A DNA stretch of 64,000 nt from Siphonodentalium dalli (GCA_032622095.1 CP136065.1:148807577-148871576), one strand, 5' to 3'; counted from the stretch's first letter, positions 1 to 13,675 are shown. Notes: generated from the sequence alone by a model not told the origin. Program-made: numbers and translations.

Positions 1-349
1 CGCTTTATTTCACTTAAGTGAAATAAACGCCATCTACCGGCCATCGATAGATGTCATTTATTTTACTTAAGTAAAATTAACGCATTATTTTACTTAAGTA
101 GAATTCTTTTTTACTTAAGTAAAATAAAGGTCATTTTTTATTTTACTTAAGAAAAAAAGAATTCTACTTAAGTTAAAACATGGTTAATTTTACTTAAGTA
201 AAATTCTTTTTTACTTAAGTAAAATAAAAAATGACCGTTATTTCACTTAAGTGAAATAAAATGACATTTTATTTCACTTAAGTAAAATAAAGTGTAATTT
301 TATTTTACTTAAGTAAAATTAATATTAAATAGCGGTTTGGCTTGCCATA
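1..349. mobile_element. Right end of a CTTAAG-palindrome element (cut by window start)
   Basis: An array of perfect 16-bp palindromes, TTTTACTTAAGTAAAA and TTTCACTTAAGTGAAA, followed by AATATTAAATAGCGG and the terminus GGCTTGCCATA at 349. The terminus matches the ends of the element at 36037-46407, and the first 120 bases match its internal block at 41437. The left end lies outside the window. Confidence 0.75.
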
Positions 350-1359
350 ATCTTCGGCTTAGAGCTTTTATTTTATATTTATGAAAATGAATAATAAATG
401 GGGTGATAAATATGTATATAACGACAAATAGAATCAAATTAGCCATTTTCCTGTGAAACTTAGGACAGGCGGGCCAGGTACAAAAATTGGTGAAATATGA
501 GTACGAACGTCAAAGTGTTCCCCTATCGTATTGCGATAATTGCCAACCAACAAATACACCGAGTCCGACCAACCAAAGGGCAATTGGTAATATCCCGTAG
601 AGAAAATTATCCCAGTTTCAAGTTAGGTAACCCTAAACATAACAAATACTCCGCCGTATGATGTGGCGCTCTATTCTTCCCGGAGTTCGCTTGGCGGTAA
701 TTGTAAGATCGGTTTACAATTGCATATTACATTTTTTTTCTATATCTGTCACATTTTGTGATTTTTTTTCTGTTCTTCCCTCGATAAGATCCCCGGAAAC
801 AGTCGAACGGTGCTCGATTGTAATCGGTAAATCTCCACTGGCTAAGATCCCAGATGTACAGGAGGGATAACTCTAAATTCACGCAACACAACTTTTACCT
901 AACTAATTTAACCATATATATGATCATCTTATCAATAAAAACTAGATTTTAAATATTTATATTAACTTGTATAAATGTTAAAAAAGGAAGGATATCCTGA
1001 ACAGAACATAAAAGAACACCACGTTAGAATAACATTGCGTTAGTCTCTGGGGAAAATCATTGAGAATTTAGTTACGAACACCACGACATACTAAAACTAT
1101 TTTAGAGTAGCGTTCATAAAAACTGTGTGAGGTATTTAAGTTTGATGGTGTGGTGCAACTGCCGTTTATATAGAGTCCGAACTTTACAAAGTTAGTATTT
1201 TCGTGACTTTAATTGATTTGTTTTAATTAAAAGTGTATTCTTTTTTTTTAATTCCATATACCCGGTACATTTCAATTTGAAGAAAAAAATTAAATACTAG
1301 CCTACAACTTATAGTTAGACTAGACTCCTGGTTCAACTCAAGCATGCACTGACCCTGAA

Positions 1360-2264
1360 ATGGCCCTTTTCACATTTATTATTTAGTTGTGCTTAAGAGC
1401 AAATAATTTGCGCTTAAGTGTAAATCATTTGCGCTTGAGCATAAATCATTTGCGTTAAGCGCAAATATGTCTATCAATTTATTGCGCTAAAGCACAATCA
1501 TTTGCGCTTAAGTGCAAATACCTAAAACTCCCTTACTTCCCTCTGATTGTGAATGATTGAGTCCATCTCATAGTATATTAGAATGGGCCCATAGTAATAG
1601 CCCCATAGAGACTCGAAGTTGAAGAAAAAACATATTTCCATATGCATATCAGCATCGATATATCTCTGTCCCTGGTGTCCCAAGAATTGGTGCCTCCCAC
1701 CCAGAGCTCTAGTATATTTTATTAAAGGGACATCTCCTGCACAGATATATACCATTTCCATGGCCATAAAAAGGGAATTAGGGGTTACCAGGGGCTTGCT
1801 TCCCTCATATGGTGTACTTATTGACTTGAAATAGGGGGGAACCCTATTTTCATATTATCAACATCCCTGTCCCCAAGAATTTGTGTCTCCATCCCATAGA
1901 TCTAGTATATTTTATAAATGAGACATATCTATATCATTTCCATGGTCATAAAAGGGGATCTAGGGATTATTGGGGGATTGCTTCCCTCATATGGTGGCCT
2001 ATATAGACTTGAGTGATGTGTTTAGGCCTGTGCCAATTAAAATTAATTCAGGGGGGGGGGGGGGTCAATGAATATAATTTTATTTGTGATTAAGCGCAAA
2101 TGATTTGACCTTAAGCGTAAATGATTTTTGTTTAAGCGCAAATTATTAACGCTTAAGCATAAATATTTGCGCTTAAGCAAAAATGATAGAAGTTATTTGC
2201 AATTAAGAGCAAATATTTGCGCTTAAGCGTAAATAGATAATACATATGAATAGGGCCTCCCATA
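1360..2264. mobile_element. CTTAAG-palindrome element, TTGCGCTTAAGCGCAA type
   Basis: Subterminal arrays of TTGCGCTTAAGCGCAA-like palindromes at 1388-1520 and 2085-2235 flank a non-coding centre with a G-run near 2050. The right end is GGCCTCCCATA (2264), as in the copy at 22263-23635. The left end lacks the outer TATGGGAGG and has no matching target duplication, so it is degraded. Confidence 0.6.
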
Positions 2265-2283
2265 ACTATCACCGCCTTTCGTT

Positions 2284-2750
2284 CAGTTGGGTACCCAGCT
2301 TTTATAACAAATTTCAGTTGGGTACCCAGCTTTTATAAAATTTACATTTGGGTATCGATACCCAAATTTATGAAAGTAACCCGCAGGACCTATGTCCTGT
2401 GCCTACAATTCTTCTCTCCGCTATTGTCAAGCTACAGGAGCCTGGAATTTGGTCAAAAACCCTCTTTTATTGGGGGAACCAGCACCCGGGACTGCAGGTT
2501 CCGCCAATAAAAGAGGGTTTTTGACAAAATTCCAGGCTCCTGTGGTCAAGCGTATCGTGGTGAATATATATCTGACATACATAAACAAGTATTCACAAAT
2601 TTAACAGGTTCATTTAAAAAACTGATGGCAATCACTAATTAAATTACATTCTGTGTGATTTCATAAAGCTGGGTACCCAAATGTAAATTTTTTAAAAGCT
2701 GGGTACCCAACTGAATATTTAAAAAAGCTGGGTAGTGCATGGGGTACCCA
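2284..2750. repeat. Fold-back element with GGTACC-core palindromes and central hairpin
   Basis: Repeated AGCTGGGTACCCAA-type palindromes lie at 2286-2300, 2316-2330, 2668-2680, 2698-2710 and 2739-2751, with a related palindrome TTTGGGTATCGATACCCAAA at 2347-2366. Between them is a long hairpin (arms about 2434-2487 and 2499-2543). The organisation resembles the CTTAAG elements but with a different palindrome core. Confidence 0.6.
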
Positions 2751-3236
2751 AGTTTGGTCACCCAAAAGATCCATATGAAGTTTGGTGATGATGGATGTGG
2801 TCTGTATAGGGACCAGGGTTAGTCGCCATGTGAACGACAGTTACGCCACACCATCAAACTCGAATACCTCACATAGTTTTTATGAACCCTTCTCCAAAAT
2901 AGTTTTGGTATATCGTGGTGTAAATTCTCACTGATTTCCCCCCCCCCGAGACTGACGCAGCGTTATTCTAAAGTTGTCACGGTTCTTTTCTGTTCAATTC
3001 AGAATATCCCTCCTTTTTCACATTGATACAAGTTAAAATAAATATTGAAAACCTAGTTTTTATTGGTAAGATTATCATATATACGGTTAAATTATTTAGG
3101 TAAAAGTTGTGTTGCGTTGTTATGTTTAGAGTTACCTGACTTGGAAAGTGGGATAATTTTCTCTGCGGGATATTACCAACTGCAACCAAAGGCCTGAATC
3201 CCTGATAGTGATACAGTACACTCATCGTGTGCTGTA

Positions 3237-6200
3237 AGGAAAACACTCAACACGGTGGGGATATTTTTGGGAGAGTGATTCACGGTGGCCCACTCAACAC
3301 CGTGGGCCTTAGTGGAGAGGATTAGCGATGCGCTTTTGTCTAATCAACAAGGTGATGGCAGTGTATTCCCACACTACAAAACACCGCGAATCACCGTGAA
3401 ACACGGTGGATTGCCGACAATCACTGCGAAACCATTATATTCGCAACCTTCAAAGCATTGCATTTTCCACCATTTACTTTTTATTTGTTTTCATTTAAAA
3501 AAAATTGAAAAGGACAACATAGTAATGTAAAATTAAAATTAGCTGTAGGGAACGCTTTATTATACTGTGGTCCGTTTGTGTGCTTCGCAGCTCGTAAATA
3601 TCTCTGACATTATCAAATATATGTTTTGTTCAGAGCAGGTGCAACTAAATATATCGCGTATTTATCAATATATCATTGTAATAATAGTATCATTTTCAAA
3701 CTTTAGTAAAACTAACACCGTTATATCACCCACCAGGTTGGTACCATTCCAATTTTGGTTTAATGATCTTTATTGCATCCAATTTTCCCGGGATACATGT
3801 GCATGTACATAGATTTTCGATATCAATTAAAGTCATTCGTGTGCGTAAATATGCAACTATATACTTGTTGTATAAGCTTTGTTTTAACTTTTTATCTGTA
3901 TGTATGCACATTTATATATCGCATGCCTGTGTCTAATGTGGAAGTTGTGTGGTTTCGGATTACTCGTTCACCATCATTACGTCATTATGTATACACAAAG
4001 AGAGCACACGAGAAAACTACAGGATGCTCGGGTATTCAGCTAACTGAATTTGACCGTTGTTATGTAATATTGCGCATTGCGGATCGCAACTGTGTTTTTT
4101 TAATTCCTATCTGATTTTCATGATATAATAAAAGCTATATATCTGAAGGATTTAAATTCCGAATCGCGACGGACTGATTTCGTGGTATCCAAATGATATG
4201 TTGCAGGGTAAATCCGATGTTAAATTGGTTAACATGTTTTTAACCAATAACGATATATATACCTCAACTAACCATATTGTAGACACGATAGTATGGCAAA
4301 TGCAATTGTTGAGTCATGATAAAGGGCATTTTATTATTTAAATATTGGATATGTAATCATCGCGTTCGAGTCAGCAGAGGCTTATACACGCATAAATTAG
4401 TTTTAAAATATGAATTAACTATATTTTACTCTGGATAGACCTCAGTATTCCCCAACATCAAACGTACGTTGCCCATTAATTTGTGTCTTCGCAATAAAGC
4501 ATTCAATCATTTCATATGAACTGCCACATAACGGTTCGTAGTCGGAATTAGGGAAGATAATACGGTAACTTAATATAGATCACAATCCCGGAGGTTTAAT
4601 TTATTCGGGATAAATAAATATAGCATATACACATACAGCATTTTTTAAATGTGTTTTCATTCGTACTGAAGAGAAAGTTTATTTTTACCATTTATATGAA
4701 TAGACTAACAGTAAACGCTCTTTATTGTTCCAACGTGACTAATAGCAATGGTACTTATATGTATATGGTAAATATAAAGAGCATGTGTCATACGAACTAG
4801 AGGAAACACCTGAGTCTGATTGCATGCGACAGTACCGGCGTACATTTTATTTGTGGCCGCTAACACCGGAACAATAGCCATGCGGTGTGTGTACTGTGCG
4901 CCTTACTTCATTCTGAATGGCAAAGTAACACTACATGTAAATGTAGCTCATATGGTTATGATTGAAACTCGCACCCTATGCGCGGCGCTGCAATGGGGAC
5001 AATTAATTTTGACACCTCTTACAGACTTGGCTGAACTGTCAAAGTTATGTAAGAGCTAACTGACTCCCATTATACTACCATTGTCTGAAATAACACGGAC
5101 ACAGTCGCACGCTATATATAAACATAACTATGTATATGTGAATCCTAGTGGTCACCGACATTTTGTTTTATTATTTTAGCTGGTATATACACATGTATTT
5201 ACACTATACACCCGTTTCATCCACTGCATGTTAGGCCTTTTATTTTTGATAAAGTGGTTTACGGAATTTTTGCCCATTGGTTCAGTCGGGTCGGATGAAA
5301 AAAAATATTTTTAAAAATGGCAATATCAATTTAATTTTTTTTAGGTTCGTAAACATGTATGTCAGAACTTCTGTCAGGGGGCTTCCAGAATGAAGATAAT
5401 ACATTATACTTGGGAAAAAACACAATATTTGGTGTCAATATTCCGAATAATTCCAAAAAATAAAGATTTGAGAATTTTTTAGTGTTGAGTATACTGCTCC
5501 ACAGATATATTGCATCTGACAGTATTAAAGTCACAGCTTTCCATCCATATATTACTCTAGGGACCCAAATAAATGTACCTGTACGATTATTATTTTTAAA
5601 GTGAAAGTCCACCCTGTACGATTCTTATTTGGGCCCTACGATTATTACATTTAATGAAACATTTCTGATTTATTGGAATGCTCACATAAAAGTGTACATT
5701 ACGTGGAAGAATAACATGTAAATTTGTGCCAAGACACCGCCCTTCTCAATCCCAGCGCAACATATATGTGATCGGGTCAACGTTGGTGTGTTTTCGGCCG
5801 TTTTCCCAACATGGAAACACATTTCTGCTCCCAGTTTCCCAAACATTTCCACCCCGTTCTATTATTCCGACCCCTACAATTATTAGAAACCCGTATGTTT
5901 ATTCGGGACATGAGAGTATATCAAAGAATGACATCACAGGAAGCCTGTCAGCCCCTTTAAACGGGTAGGACAATTTTACAAAAATCATGTGTGTGGACAC
6001 AGTTCATCATGTGATGATGCCTCCCCATTGCTCCTTCAACTCCCACCCCAATTAGTATGTTTTACTTCACCCCCCCCCCCACACCAAATTAACTTCACCC
6101 CATGGCTGCACCCAAGTTCACAGAAACTTCTAGTTTACTCCATGGTCAAAATAATTCTAAACAATTTTTTAACAGGACACCCAAATAATCAACAAACGGA

Positions 6201-7657
6201 TTTAAATTTTAATAGTACCATAAATCTGCAGTATACCGGTTTGCATCTCCGACCAGCGTTTGAAAACTGAAGGTATTCGTGACCAATAAATGTATAAAGC
6301 CGACAAATGTCCGATAAATTGATGACACCTGTTTACACTTCCGGGTTTGGAAGATGAAATACATGGGACATAACTCCAAATTCCAATCGATTTAAAAGTG
6401 CAGATTTTTACAAAAGTATAACTGGACATGTACCTTTTAGGTGGAAGATTGTTATAAGCATTTTTTTTCTTGTTGGCATCGAGCATTTACATCAATATTA
6501 GGTTAATACTGATTTTCGTCGCGCTCTCCGTGACGGTCGTAGTGATAAATCATATCACGAAATTTGGAAACGCTGTCACCATGAAGAGCGCGACTATTAC
6601 AAAAGCTACCCAGTAATGGCCAGTATCGATTAAATACTGTACTAATTGTACGGGAATGACTCGCCGAGATCAGGGGATGAGTTTGCCCGATCAAAAACTG
6701 ATATGAAAAGTATGATGGTCGGAGAAATGATTTATTTTTTATAGACGAAGGAAATAATAAAAAAAAAAATTATAATCGGGTTTTTTTTTGTTGAGCGGAC
6801 GTATTTTAAAGGGGTCGGCGGATCCGTAAACCACTAAATAAAAAAAAAGAGGCCTTATTATACACCCATAGCATGATGATCATTAAAATTCAAAAGTGGG
6901 TTGTAGGGGAGTAGTTCCGCCCCTTCCAAATCATCCAGGGTTAAATCCAAAACCCCAATAAATAAAAAAAACATTTACGCTAGCTGAATCAGTCTTCCCT
7001 CGGAACGTTTATGCATGCATTGATGTAGGGGCCTGAACAAATGAGAGAGCTAGGGAATGTATTCCATATTTGCGTTTCGCGCACATTTCGATATTTTAAA
7101 CATTTTGCTAAACAAGATAGCATTATTAAAAATAAATTAAAACAAATTTAATTGTTTAATGGACTTGGATCATTATATTATACATATATATATATATGTG
7201 TGCAAATAATACGAAATTTGCGCTTAAAATTTGAAATTAGTGATCATGGGGCGGAAGAAATCAATCAATACAATAACAAATTGTTTATTTATTTTACATA
7301 TACATGTACATGTAGATAGTTAATCATTCTGGAATTTTTGAAAATATCAACCATAATATAAATATAATGTACAACAACATACAATGCATGGCCCACTGAT
7401 TGTATGCTTTAGAATAAACTACAGTAAAGGGTTTCGGCTATGCATGACGTGATACAATATAGCTGTTGGCGTTTTGAGGCGATTCTCTGTGATTCGCGGT
7501 GATTCCCAGTGATCACCGACAAGTCACCCGGACGTTTGTTTATTCAACTTAATCCGATCCACTCGAGTTCACCGTGGATCACCGTGGAAAAATCACCGTG
7601 AATGCCGGTGATTCACGGTGGGCTTAGTGTGGTTCCCACCGTGTTGAGTGTTTTCCT
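3237..7657. mobile_element. 4.4-kb TIR element with TA target duplication
   Basis: The termini AGGAAAACACTCAACACGG (3237) and its reverse complement (ending 7657) are flanked by TA on both sides. Inside both ends are further repeats of the type TTCACGGTG and CACCGTG (3270-3425 and 7480-7625). TA duplication and inverted termini suggest a Tc1/mariner-like mobilised element. No transposase was found in the interior; the ORFs there are short and unsupported, so it is probably non-autonomous. Confidence 0.6.
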
Positions 7658-8002
7658 TATAGTTATAGTAACTTATACCACTGCCATTACCACACTCTGA
7701 GTGTACTGTACATGAGAGTTGACACAACTATTAAATTGCATGAATTACAGGTGAATTTGAAATACAATTCACCTGTCATAATTTCAAAACCAGGTAGGCG
7801 ATATTTCTGATAACATTAAACTCTTAAACACCTGTATATGTCCAACAAATTCGTCTAGACTTCCAAGTTCACACCTATCACGAAAATTGGGAACTTGTGA
7901 ACAAACACCATGTACCAAAAAGCGTCTCTGTTTTGCGACATCGACAAAGTGCTCTCCGATAAGCACGTAGCGGAAATTTGCAATATGAACTGATTTGGTT
8001 AT

Positions 8003-8261
8003 GATGGATAACTCTAAAATCAAATGGTTATTATTGTTAACGATAACCACTTGATTTTAGAGTTATTCATCTTACACCCGCAATTTGTCCGTTTGAGCAC
8101 GTGGAAGTGGACCACATCTCCAAAAATTAACAAATTTCAAAAATCGATATCTGATCACTCTGAGCTTTGAAGGGTGGGTTCCTCGACTCGAATCAAATAT
8201 TGTATTACCCCCGAAGCCAAATAAATAGTAATTTATGGGTGCTTAATCGGATCGAGTACCT
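8003..8261. mobile_element. TTAA-type MITE (family a), left-truncated
   Basis: The right terminus is GATCGAGTACCT followed by TTAA (8262-8265). An internal hairpin at 8004-8067 (GGATAACTCTAAAATCAA and its complement) is shared with the copy at 8727-9029. No left terminus is visible. Confidence 0.6.
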
Positions 8262-8726
8262 TTAAAAGAATGAAACGTTAGCAAATTTAGTTTACATAAA
8301 CTGCATGTATAAGATGAAACACGTTGAATGGGGTGCCCGTGCATTTTGTGTCGGATCAGTGATTTTCTAAATGATGGAATGGCGAGCGCCAGCGTGTCGC
8401 TGTATCAACGATCACCTATGCGATAATTATAAAGTCAGCTCGGTGTGGGACAAAACTAGTAGGCCTACTTGATGTTAACTGGAATATGTAGGGTTTTTGT
8501 GAAAGACTATTCCAGAGTCTTATTCCCGTGTAAAAGTAAAACTTTTTTCCAGAACAACTATCTGAATATTTATTTACTCGTTTAAACTGTTCGCTAAAAT
8601 ATACTGAGCTTGTTTATCAGAGATCTTCATAACCATCATTAATTTCCGGAAGTTAACTCTTTCACATACTGGCAGCTAATTCACTTTTGAAAATTCCAAA
8701 TAGCCAATATTTGCTTTACATTTTAA

Positions 8727-9029
8727 AGGTACTCAATCCGATCAGAGGGTCCTATATTACTATGGATAACTCTAAAATCAAGTGCTTACTATTAACAATA
8801 ATAACCACTTGAATTTAGTGTTATCCATCTTACACCCGCAATTTGTCCGTTTCGATCACGTGTTCTGCCAACTTGTGGGCTACATATCCGAAAATTAATA
8901 GATTTCAAAAATCGATATATGATCACTCTGAGCTTTGATGGGTGAGTTCCTCGACTCGAATCAAATATTTTTTACCCCCAAAAGCCAAAGAAATAGTAAT
9001 ATAGGACCATGTGATCGGATTGAGTACCT
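8727..9029. mobile_element. TTAA-type MITE (family a), complete
   Basis: 303 bp with inverted termini AGGTACTCAATCCGATCAGA at the left and its near complement at the right, flanked by TTAA at 8723-8726 and 9030-9033. It carries the same central hairpin as the copy at 8003. TTAA duplication is typical of piggyBac and Kolobok superfamilies; which one applies cannot be told from the ends alone. Confidence 0.75.
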
Positions 9030-9293
9030 TTAAATCTAAAATATACCTTACTAGCTTGTAGTCTGATCTTTGTTCTCTGTGACAGCCCTGGCACATATAT
9101 ACACTGGAAGACATTATCGATGTGTATACAAATGGTGGATGTGGCGGTCCAAGTTGGGGAGGAGTGTTAGGCCGGTATTCTCGAACCCTCGGACTATCGA
9201 ACCCTCAGGCTAATGGACTATATATCTTCATGGCATAGGATCCTTGGACCAACGCACCGTCAGACTATATATATAAGGCTGTTTTCAGCATTA

Positions 9294-11502
9294 GGCAGAC
9301 ATGACCCTATTACCATCATTAGGCAGATGGGGCTTTAATTGTTAACACCTCTCCTTGTTCAACCGATTTAGGCTGTCTTTTGTCTATAAAATGATTGGAT
9401 TGAAGAAAAAAAATTTGTTAAAGGCATTTCAGCCCCGTTAGTTTTGAGACATGTATATTCTGTCGATATATAATTTCATCATTGTGCAGGGGGGGGGGGG
9501 TCATCCACTTTTTTCCATACACTAGGCCGGGGTGGGTGGGTGTTTCAGCTTTTTTCCTGAGTGGTCGCAATTTTTTCCTCTTACAACATTTCTTCAATAT
9601 AAATGCCTCAAAGTGTTCAGCATCATTGTTAAGGTGTGTATGACACTTAGGGCAGTGCTTAGGGGGTAGTTAGTGTGGATATGGGCATGATGCTTCTCAG
9701 AAATCCAGATTACGAACCAACTCTCAGGAATTCGCCTTTTACATCCGATCACATTGCCATGTACCAATGCTACTGGTTCCAGATGAAAATGGACAGTTAT
9801 GTAGCACATGAATAAACTTTAATATAAATAAAATGAAAAAAGCTATTCATTTATCTCATTAATATTTACTCATTATACCTGATCAGACCAGATGACTCAG
9901 TCAAAATTGTATCGGAACTTGGCATGGGACTGTAGACTGCAACAACGCATATCACTGAGATAATAATCTTGAGATGGTGGGACCCAGATAAAAGATTGGG
10001 CGAGCATACATAGACCTTTATGAATGTGTAGATATGGAGAAGGCTGCTAAGTGGAATAAACAAAATCAGAACAGATGAGTGAAAAGAAGGGAAAGAAAAT
10101 ATAATGTAACTTAATATAATATGCAAGTCTAAAAATAATGTGCTGGTCATCAGCAAAATGATCGAAGTCTGCAGAGGGAGAATTTGGCGATACTACCCGG
10201 CATAGCATCAACAAATTCAACCTCTAACGACCTCATTCTATTTTGGTCTCGACCAATCATGGAGAACTGGCTACATATGAGGGTCACATATGGTGAATTT
10301 GGTAATGCTATAGCCCACTCTGCTGGATAGCATCACAAAACTCACCCTCCTTGGAGCTTATTCTGCAGACTGCATATGACCGTCTTATTTTCAAGTTTCT
10401 ATTTACACGCAGTACATGTATTTGTATGAATGCTTGACCTGGGTCTGGCCTTAGCACAGTACCTAGCCCAAGAACTCAGCTCATGGAAATGAAAATTAGT
10501 TTTGTGATACATAGTGGATTTCAGCTGAATACCTGTATTGTTGGAGAGTTAATTGCCAGGTGGTGTTGCCCTAATAATTTTTTCAAAAATCATAATTGAC
10601 ATACCGGTAAATTCATGTGATACTATGGGACACATCTAAAGTTACACTTTCTGTGATGAAAAGAAGGTACACTAATGCTTTTATATTTGTTTACATGTAT
10701 AATGAGCATTATGAGCTACCTTAGACAATATTTGGGGAAGAATCAATCAATAATTTACTGATCAGCACATGTATTCTGTGTGTTATTTTGGGTTTTTCCA
10801 GGTATTTTTTTAGAACCTGTTTCGTGTTGTTACAAAAGTTGGAATGACTTAGAAGAACCAGAAATGGAAATAGGGTAACTGTAATACTGACCATCAAGCT
10901 TAAATGGTGTGATATTACAGATTTGGAGGTAAAAAGGGGGTGGGTACCCCACATGAAATAGGAAAAAATATTTTTTCCTTCAAATAGGGGGGTGGTGGGT
11001 ACACAAGAGCCGGAAAAAGGTTTTTCCAGCCTAATGTCATGTCACTTTTTTCCGACCCCCCCCCCCCCCTGCATTGTGCGGTCGAAACATCCACAGCGGT
11101 CTTGAACAAATAAACTTTTTTGGTTTTTGCATTTTTATGTATAGGATGCAGAAAAAAAGAAGATAACAGGTCAAATGTCATTAAAACATCGACAAATCTG
11201 GTGTATACATCGAAATTGAGTACAAATTTCGGGATTGAAAAAAGACCGCACAATGGTGAAACTGTATATCGATCGAATATACATGTCTCAAAATTATCGG
11301 GGCGGAAATGCCCTTTTCAACAATGTTTTCAATCCCATCATTTTATAAACAAAAGACAACCTAAATCCGTTGAACAAGGAGAGGTGTTAACAATTAAATC
11401 GCAAGATAACTAGTTGTGACTGGCATGCAAAAATTAGGCAGACCCGATTTCGTCTGCATAAATTCGCGGTCTGGCTAATGATGGTCAATTGTCCGCCTAA
11501 TG
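9294..11502. repeat. Fold-back element interrupted by a G-tract transposon
   Basis: The left arm (9294-9486) and right arm (about 11230-11502) are inverted copies; for example GTTAACACCTCTCCTTGTTC at 9340 recurs in complement near 11376. The outer ends read GCATTAGGCAGAC and GTCCGCCTAATGC. The space between the arms is mainly the inserted element 9487-11071. Confidence 0.65.
9487..11071. mobile_element. hAT-like element with poly-G/poly-C termini (copy 1)
   Basis: It begins CAGG followed by a run of G and ends with a run of C then CCTG. The 7-bp direct repeat CATTGTG flanks it (9480-9486 and 11072-11078). Inside both ends are TTTTTTCC motifs. CAGGG termini suggest the hAT superfamily, though hAT normally gives 8 bp. 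No transposase is seen. The interior near 10160-10380 has small inverted repeats related to 52880-53012. Confidence 0.6.
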
Positions 11503-11516
11503 CTTACTCTACATAG

Positions 11517-11520
<4 letters not shown>

Positions 11521-11550
<30 letters not shown>
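11521..11550. repeat. (TA)n microsatellite
   Basis: An uninterrupted TA run that was the landing site of the Helitron array starting at 11552; TA sequence continues on the far side at 13637-13650. Confidence 0.85.
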
Positions 11551-11551
<1 letters not shown>

Positions 11552-11552
<1 letters not shown>

Positions 11553-13636
11553 TAGAAGGTGACCCGACTTCGTCCGGGCTTTGACCTTGAATTGTCCATT
11601 TTGAAGGTCAAGGTCAAGTGGGGTCACTATTTGACCAGTCCAAAACACTGCCCAGACAAAAGTACCCGACAAACGGGCCCGTCGAAATCCATCCGGTTTT
11701 ACCCGATTTGACCTTGAATTGATTATTTTGAAGGTCAAGGTCAGGTCGGTATCACGATTTGACCCGTCCAAAACACCCAGTGGACAAAAGTAACCCTATG
11801 TATAAAATTTCGTCGCAATCCCATCAAAATTGGCGATATGACCTTGAATTGACCCGATTTCAAGGTCAAGGTCACGTCGCACGGGCAAATGAATATGATT
11901 ATGAGACTCCCCATACAAAGGTACCCCCACATACCGAGTTTCATCGAAATCCCGTGATATTCGGGCGTTTGACCTTGAAATGACCCGATTTCAAGGTCAA
12001 GGTCACGTCGCACGGGCAAATTAATAGGCATATGCCACTCCCCGGCCGAAGATACCCACACATACCAAGTTTCATCGAAATCCCGTGATATTCGGGCGTT
12101 TGACATTGAAATTACCCGATTTCAAGGTAAATGTCACGTCGCACTGACAAATTAATAGGCCCATGCCACCCCCGGCCGAAAATATCCCCACATACCAAGT
12201 TTCATTTGAAATCGGTTCTGTCGTTTTCGAGTCCATCGCGAACACACAGACAGACACACAGACAGATCTTCCAAAATATATAATAGACTAGAAGGTGACC
12301 CGACTTCGTCCGGACTTTGACCTTGAATTGTCCATTTTGAAGGTCAAGGTCAAGTGGGGTAACGATTTGACCAGTCCAAAACACTGCCCGGACAAAGGTA
12401 CCCGACAAACGTGCCCGTCGATTCCATCCGGTTTTACCCGATTTGACCTTGAATTAATCATTTTGAAGGTTAAGGTCAGGTCGGGGTCACGACTCGACCC
12501 GTCCAAAACACTCAGTGGACAAAAGTAACCCCACGTATCAAATTTCGTCGAAATCCCATCAAAATTGGCGATATGACCTTAAATTGACCGATTTCAAGGT
12601 CAATGTCACTCCGCACGGGCAAATGAATATGCCTATGAGACTCCCCATACGAAAGTACCCACACATACCAAGTTTGATCGAAATCCCGTAATATTCGGGC
12701 GTTTGACCTTGAAATGACCTGATTTCAATGTCAAGGTCACGTCGCACGGGCAAATTAATAGGTTTATGCCACTCCCGGCCGGAGATACCCCCACATACCA
12801 AGTTTCATCAAAATCCCGTGATATTCGGGCGTTTGACCTTGAAATTACCCGATTTCAAGGTCAAGGTCACGTCGCACGGGTAAATTAATAGGCCTATGCC
12901 CGTTCCCGGCCGAAAATACTTGCATAAACAAAGTTTCATCGAAATCGGGTCGGCCGTTTTCGAGTTCATCGCGAACACACACACAGACACACAGACAGAC
13001 AGATCTTCCAAAATATATAATAGACTAGAAGGTGACCCGACTTCGTCCGGGCTTTGACCTTGAATTGTCCATTTTGAAGGTCAAGTGGGATCACGATTTG
13101 ACCAGTCCAAAAACACTGCCCGGACAAAAGTACCCGACAAACGTGCCCGTCGAAATCCATCCGGTTTTACCCGATTTGACCTTGAATTTATCATTTTGAA
13201 GGTCAAGGTCTGGTCGGTGTCACGATTGGACCCGTCCAAAACAATCAGTGGACAAATGTAACCCCACGTATCAAATTTCGTCGAAATCCCATCAAAATTG
13301 GCGATTTGACCTTGAAGTTACCCGATTTCAAGGTCAGTGTCACGTCGCACGGGCAAATGAATATGCTTATGAGACTCCCGATACGAAAGTACCCCCACAT
13401 ACCAAGTTTAATCGAAATCCCGTGATATTCGGGCGTTTGACATTGAAATGACCCGATTTCAAGGTCAAGGTCACGTCGCACGGGGAAATTAATAGGTTTA
13501 TGCCACTCCCCGGTCGAAGGTACCACCACATACCAAGTTTCATCGAAATCGAAATCGAAATCGGGTCGGCCGTTTTCGAGTTCATCGCGAACACACACAC
13601 AGACACACAGACAGATCTTCCAAAATATATAATAGA
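11552..13636 (-). mobile_element. Non-autonomous Helitron array, three head-to-tail units
   Basis: Three units (11552-12287, 12288-13024, 13025-13636) abut exactly. On the minus strand each starts TCTATTATATATTTTGGAAG and ends GGTCACCTTCTAG, preceded by a short hairpin (CCCGG...CGGG); the array lies between A and T. TC start, CTAG end and AT target are Helitron hallmarks. The interior is built of TGACCTTGA / TCAAGGTCA-rich repeats. Long open frames here follow from repeat composition and are not proteins. No Rep/helicase is present. Confidence 0.8.
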
Positions 13637-13675
13637 TATATATATATATAGTCAAAAGACTCAAAATATGGGGGG

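Larger units (their letters stand above)
590..3183. repeat. Large fold-back (long inverted repeat)
   Basis: The left arm (590-1175, interrupted by about 220 unrelated bases at 651-875) is the diverged reverse complement of the right arm (2818-3183). Matching blocks include 590-650 with 3117-3182, 875-910 with 3085-3117, and the HindIII-free stretch near 1140 with 2830. The loop carries two other palindromic elements. No protein is seen. Confidence 0.7.

Noticed and set aside
3773-4114. 113-codon + frame inside the TA-flanked element
   Set aside because: Composition follows AT-rich DNA and it lacks any transposase motif such as DDE/D-type signatures.
11517-13664. Several long overlapping frames (up to 139 codons) in the Helitron array
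   Set aside because: The same peptides recur on both strands in every unit, follow the TGACCTTGA repeat period and break between copies; they reflect repeat composition.
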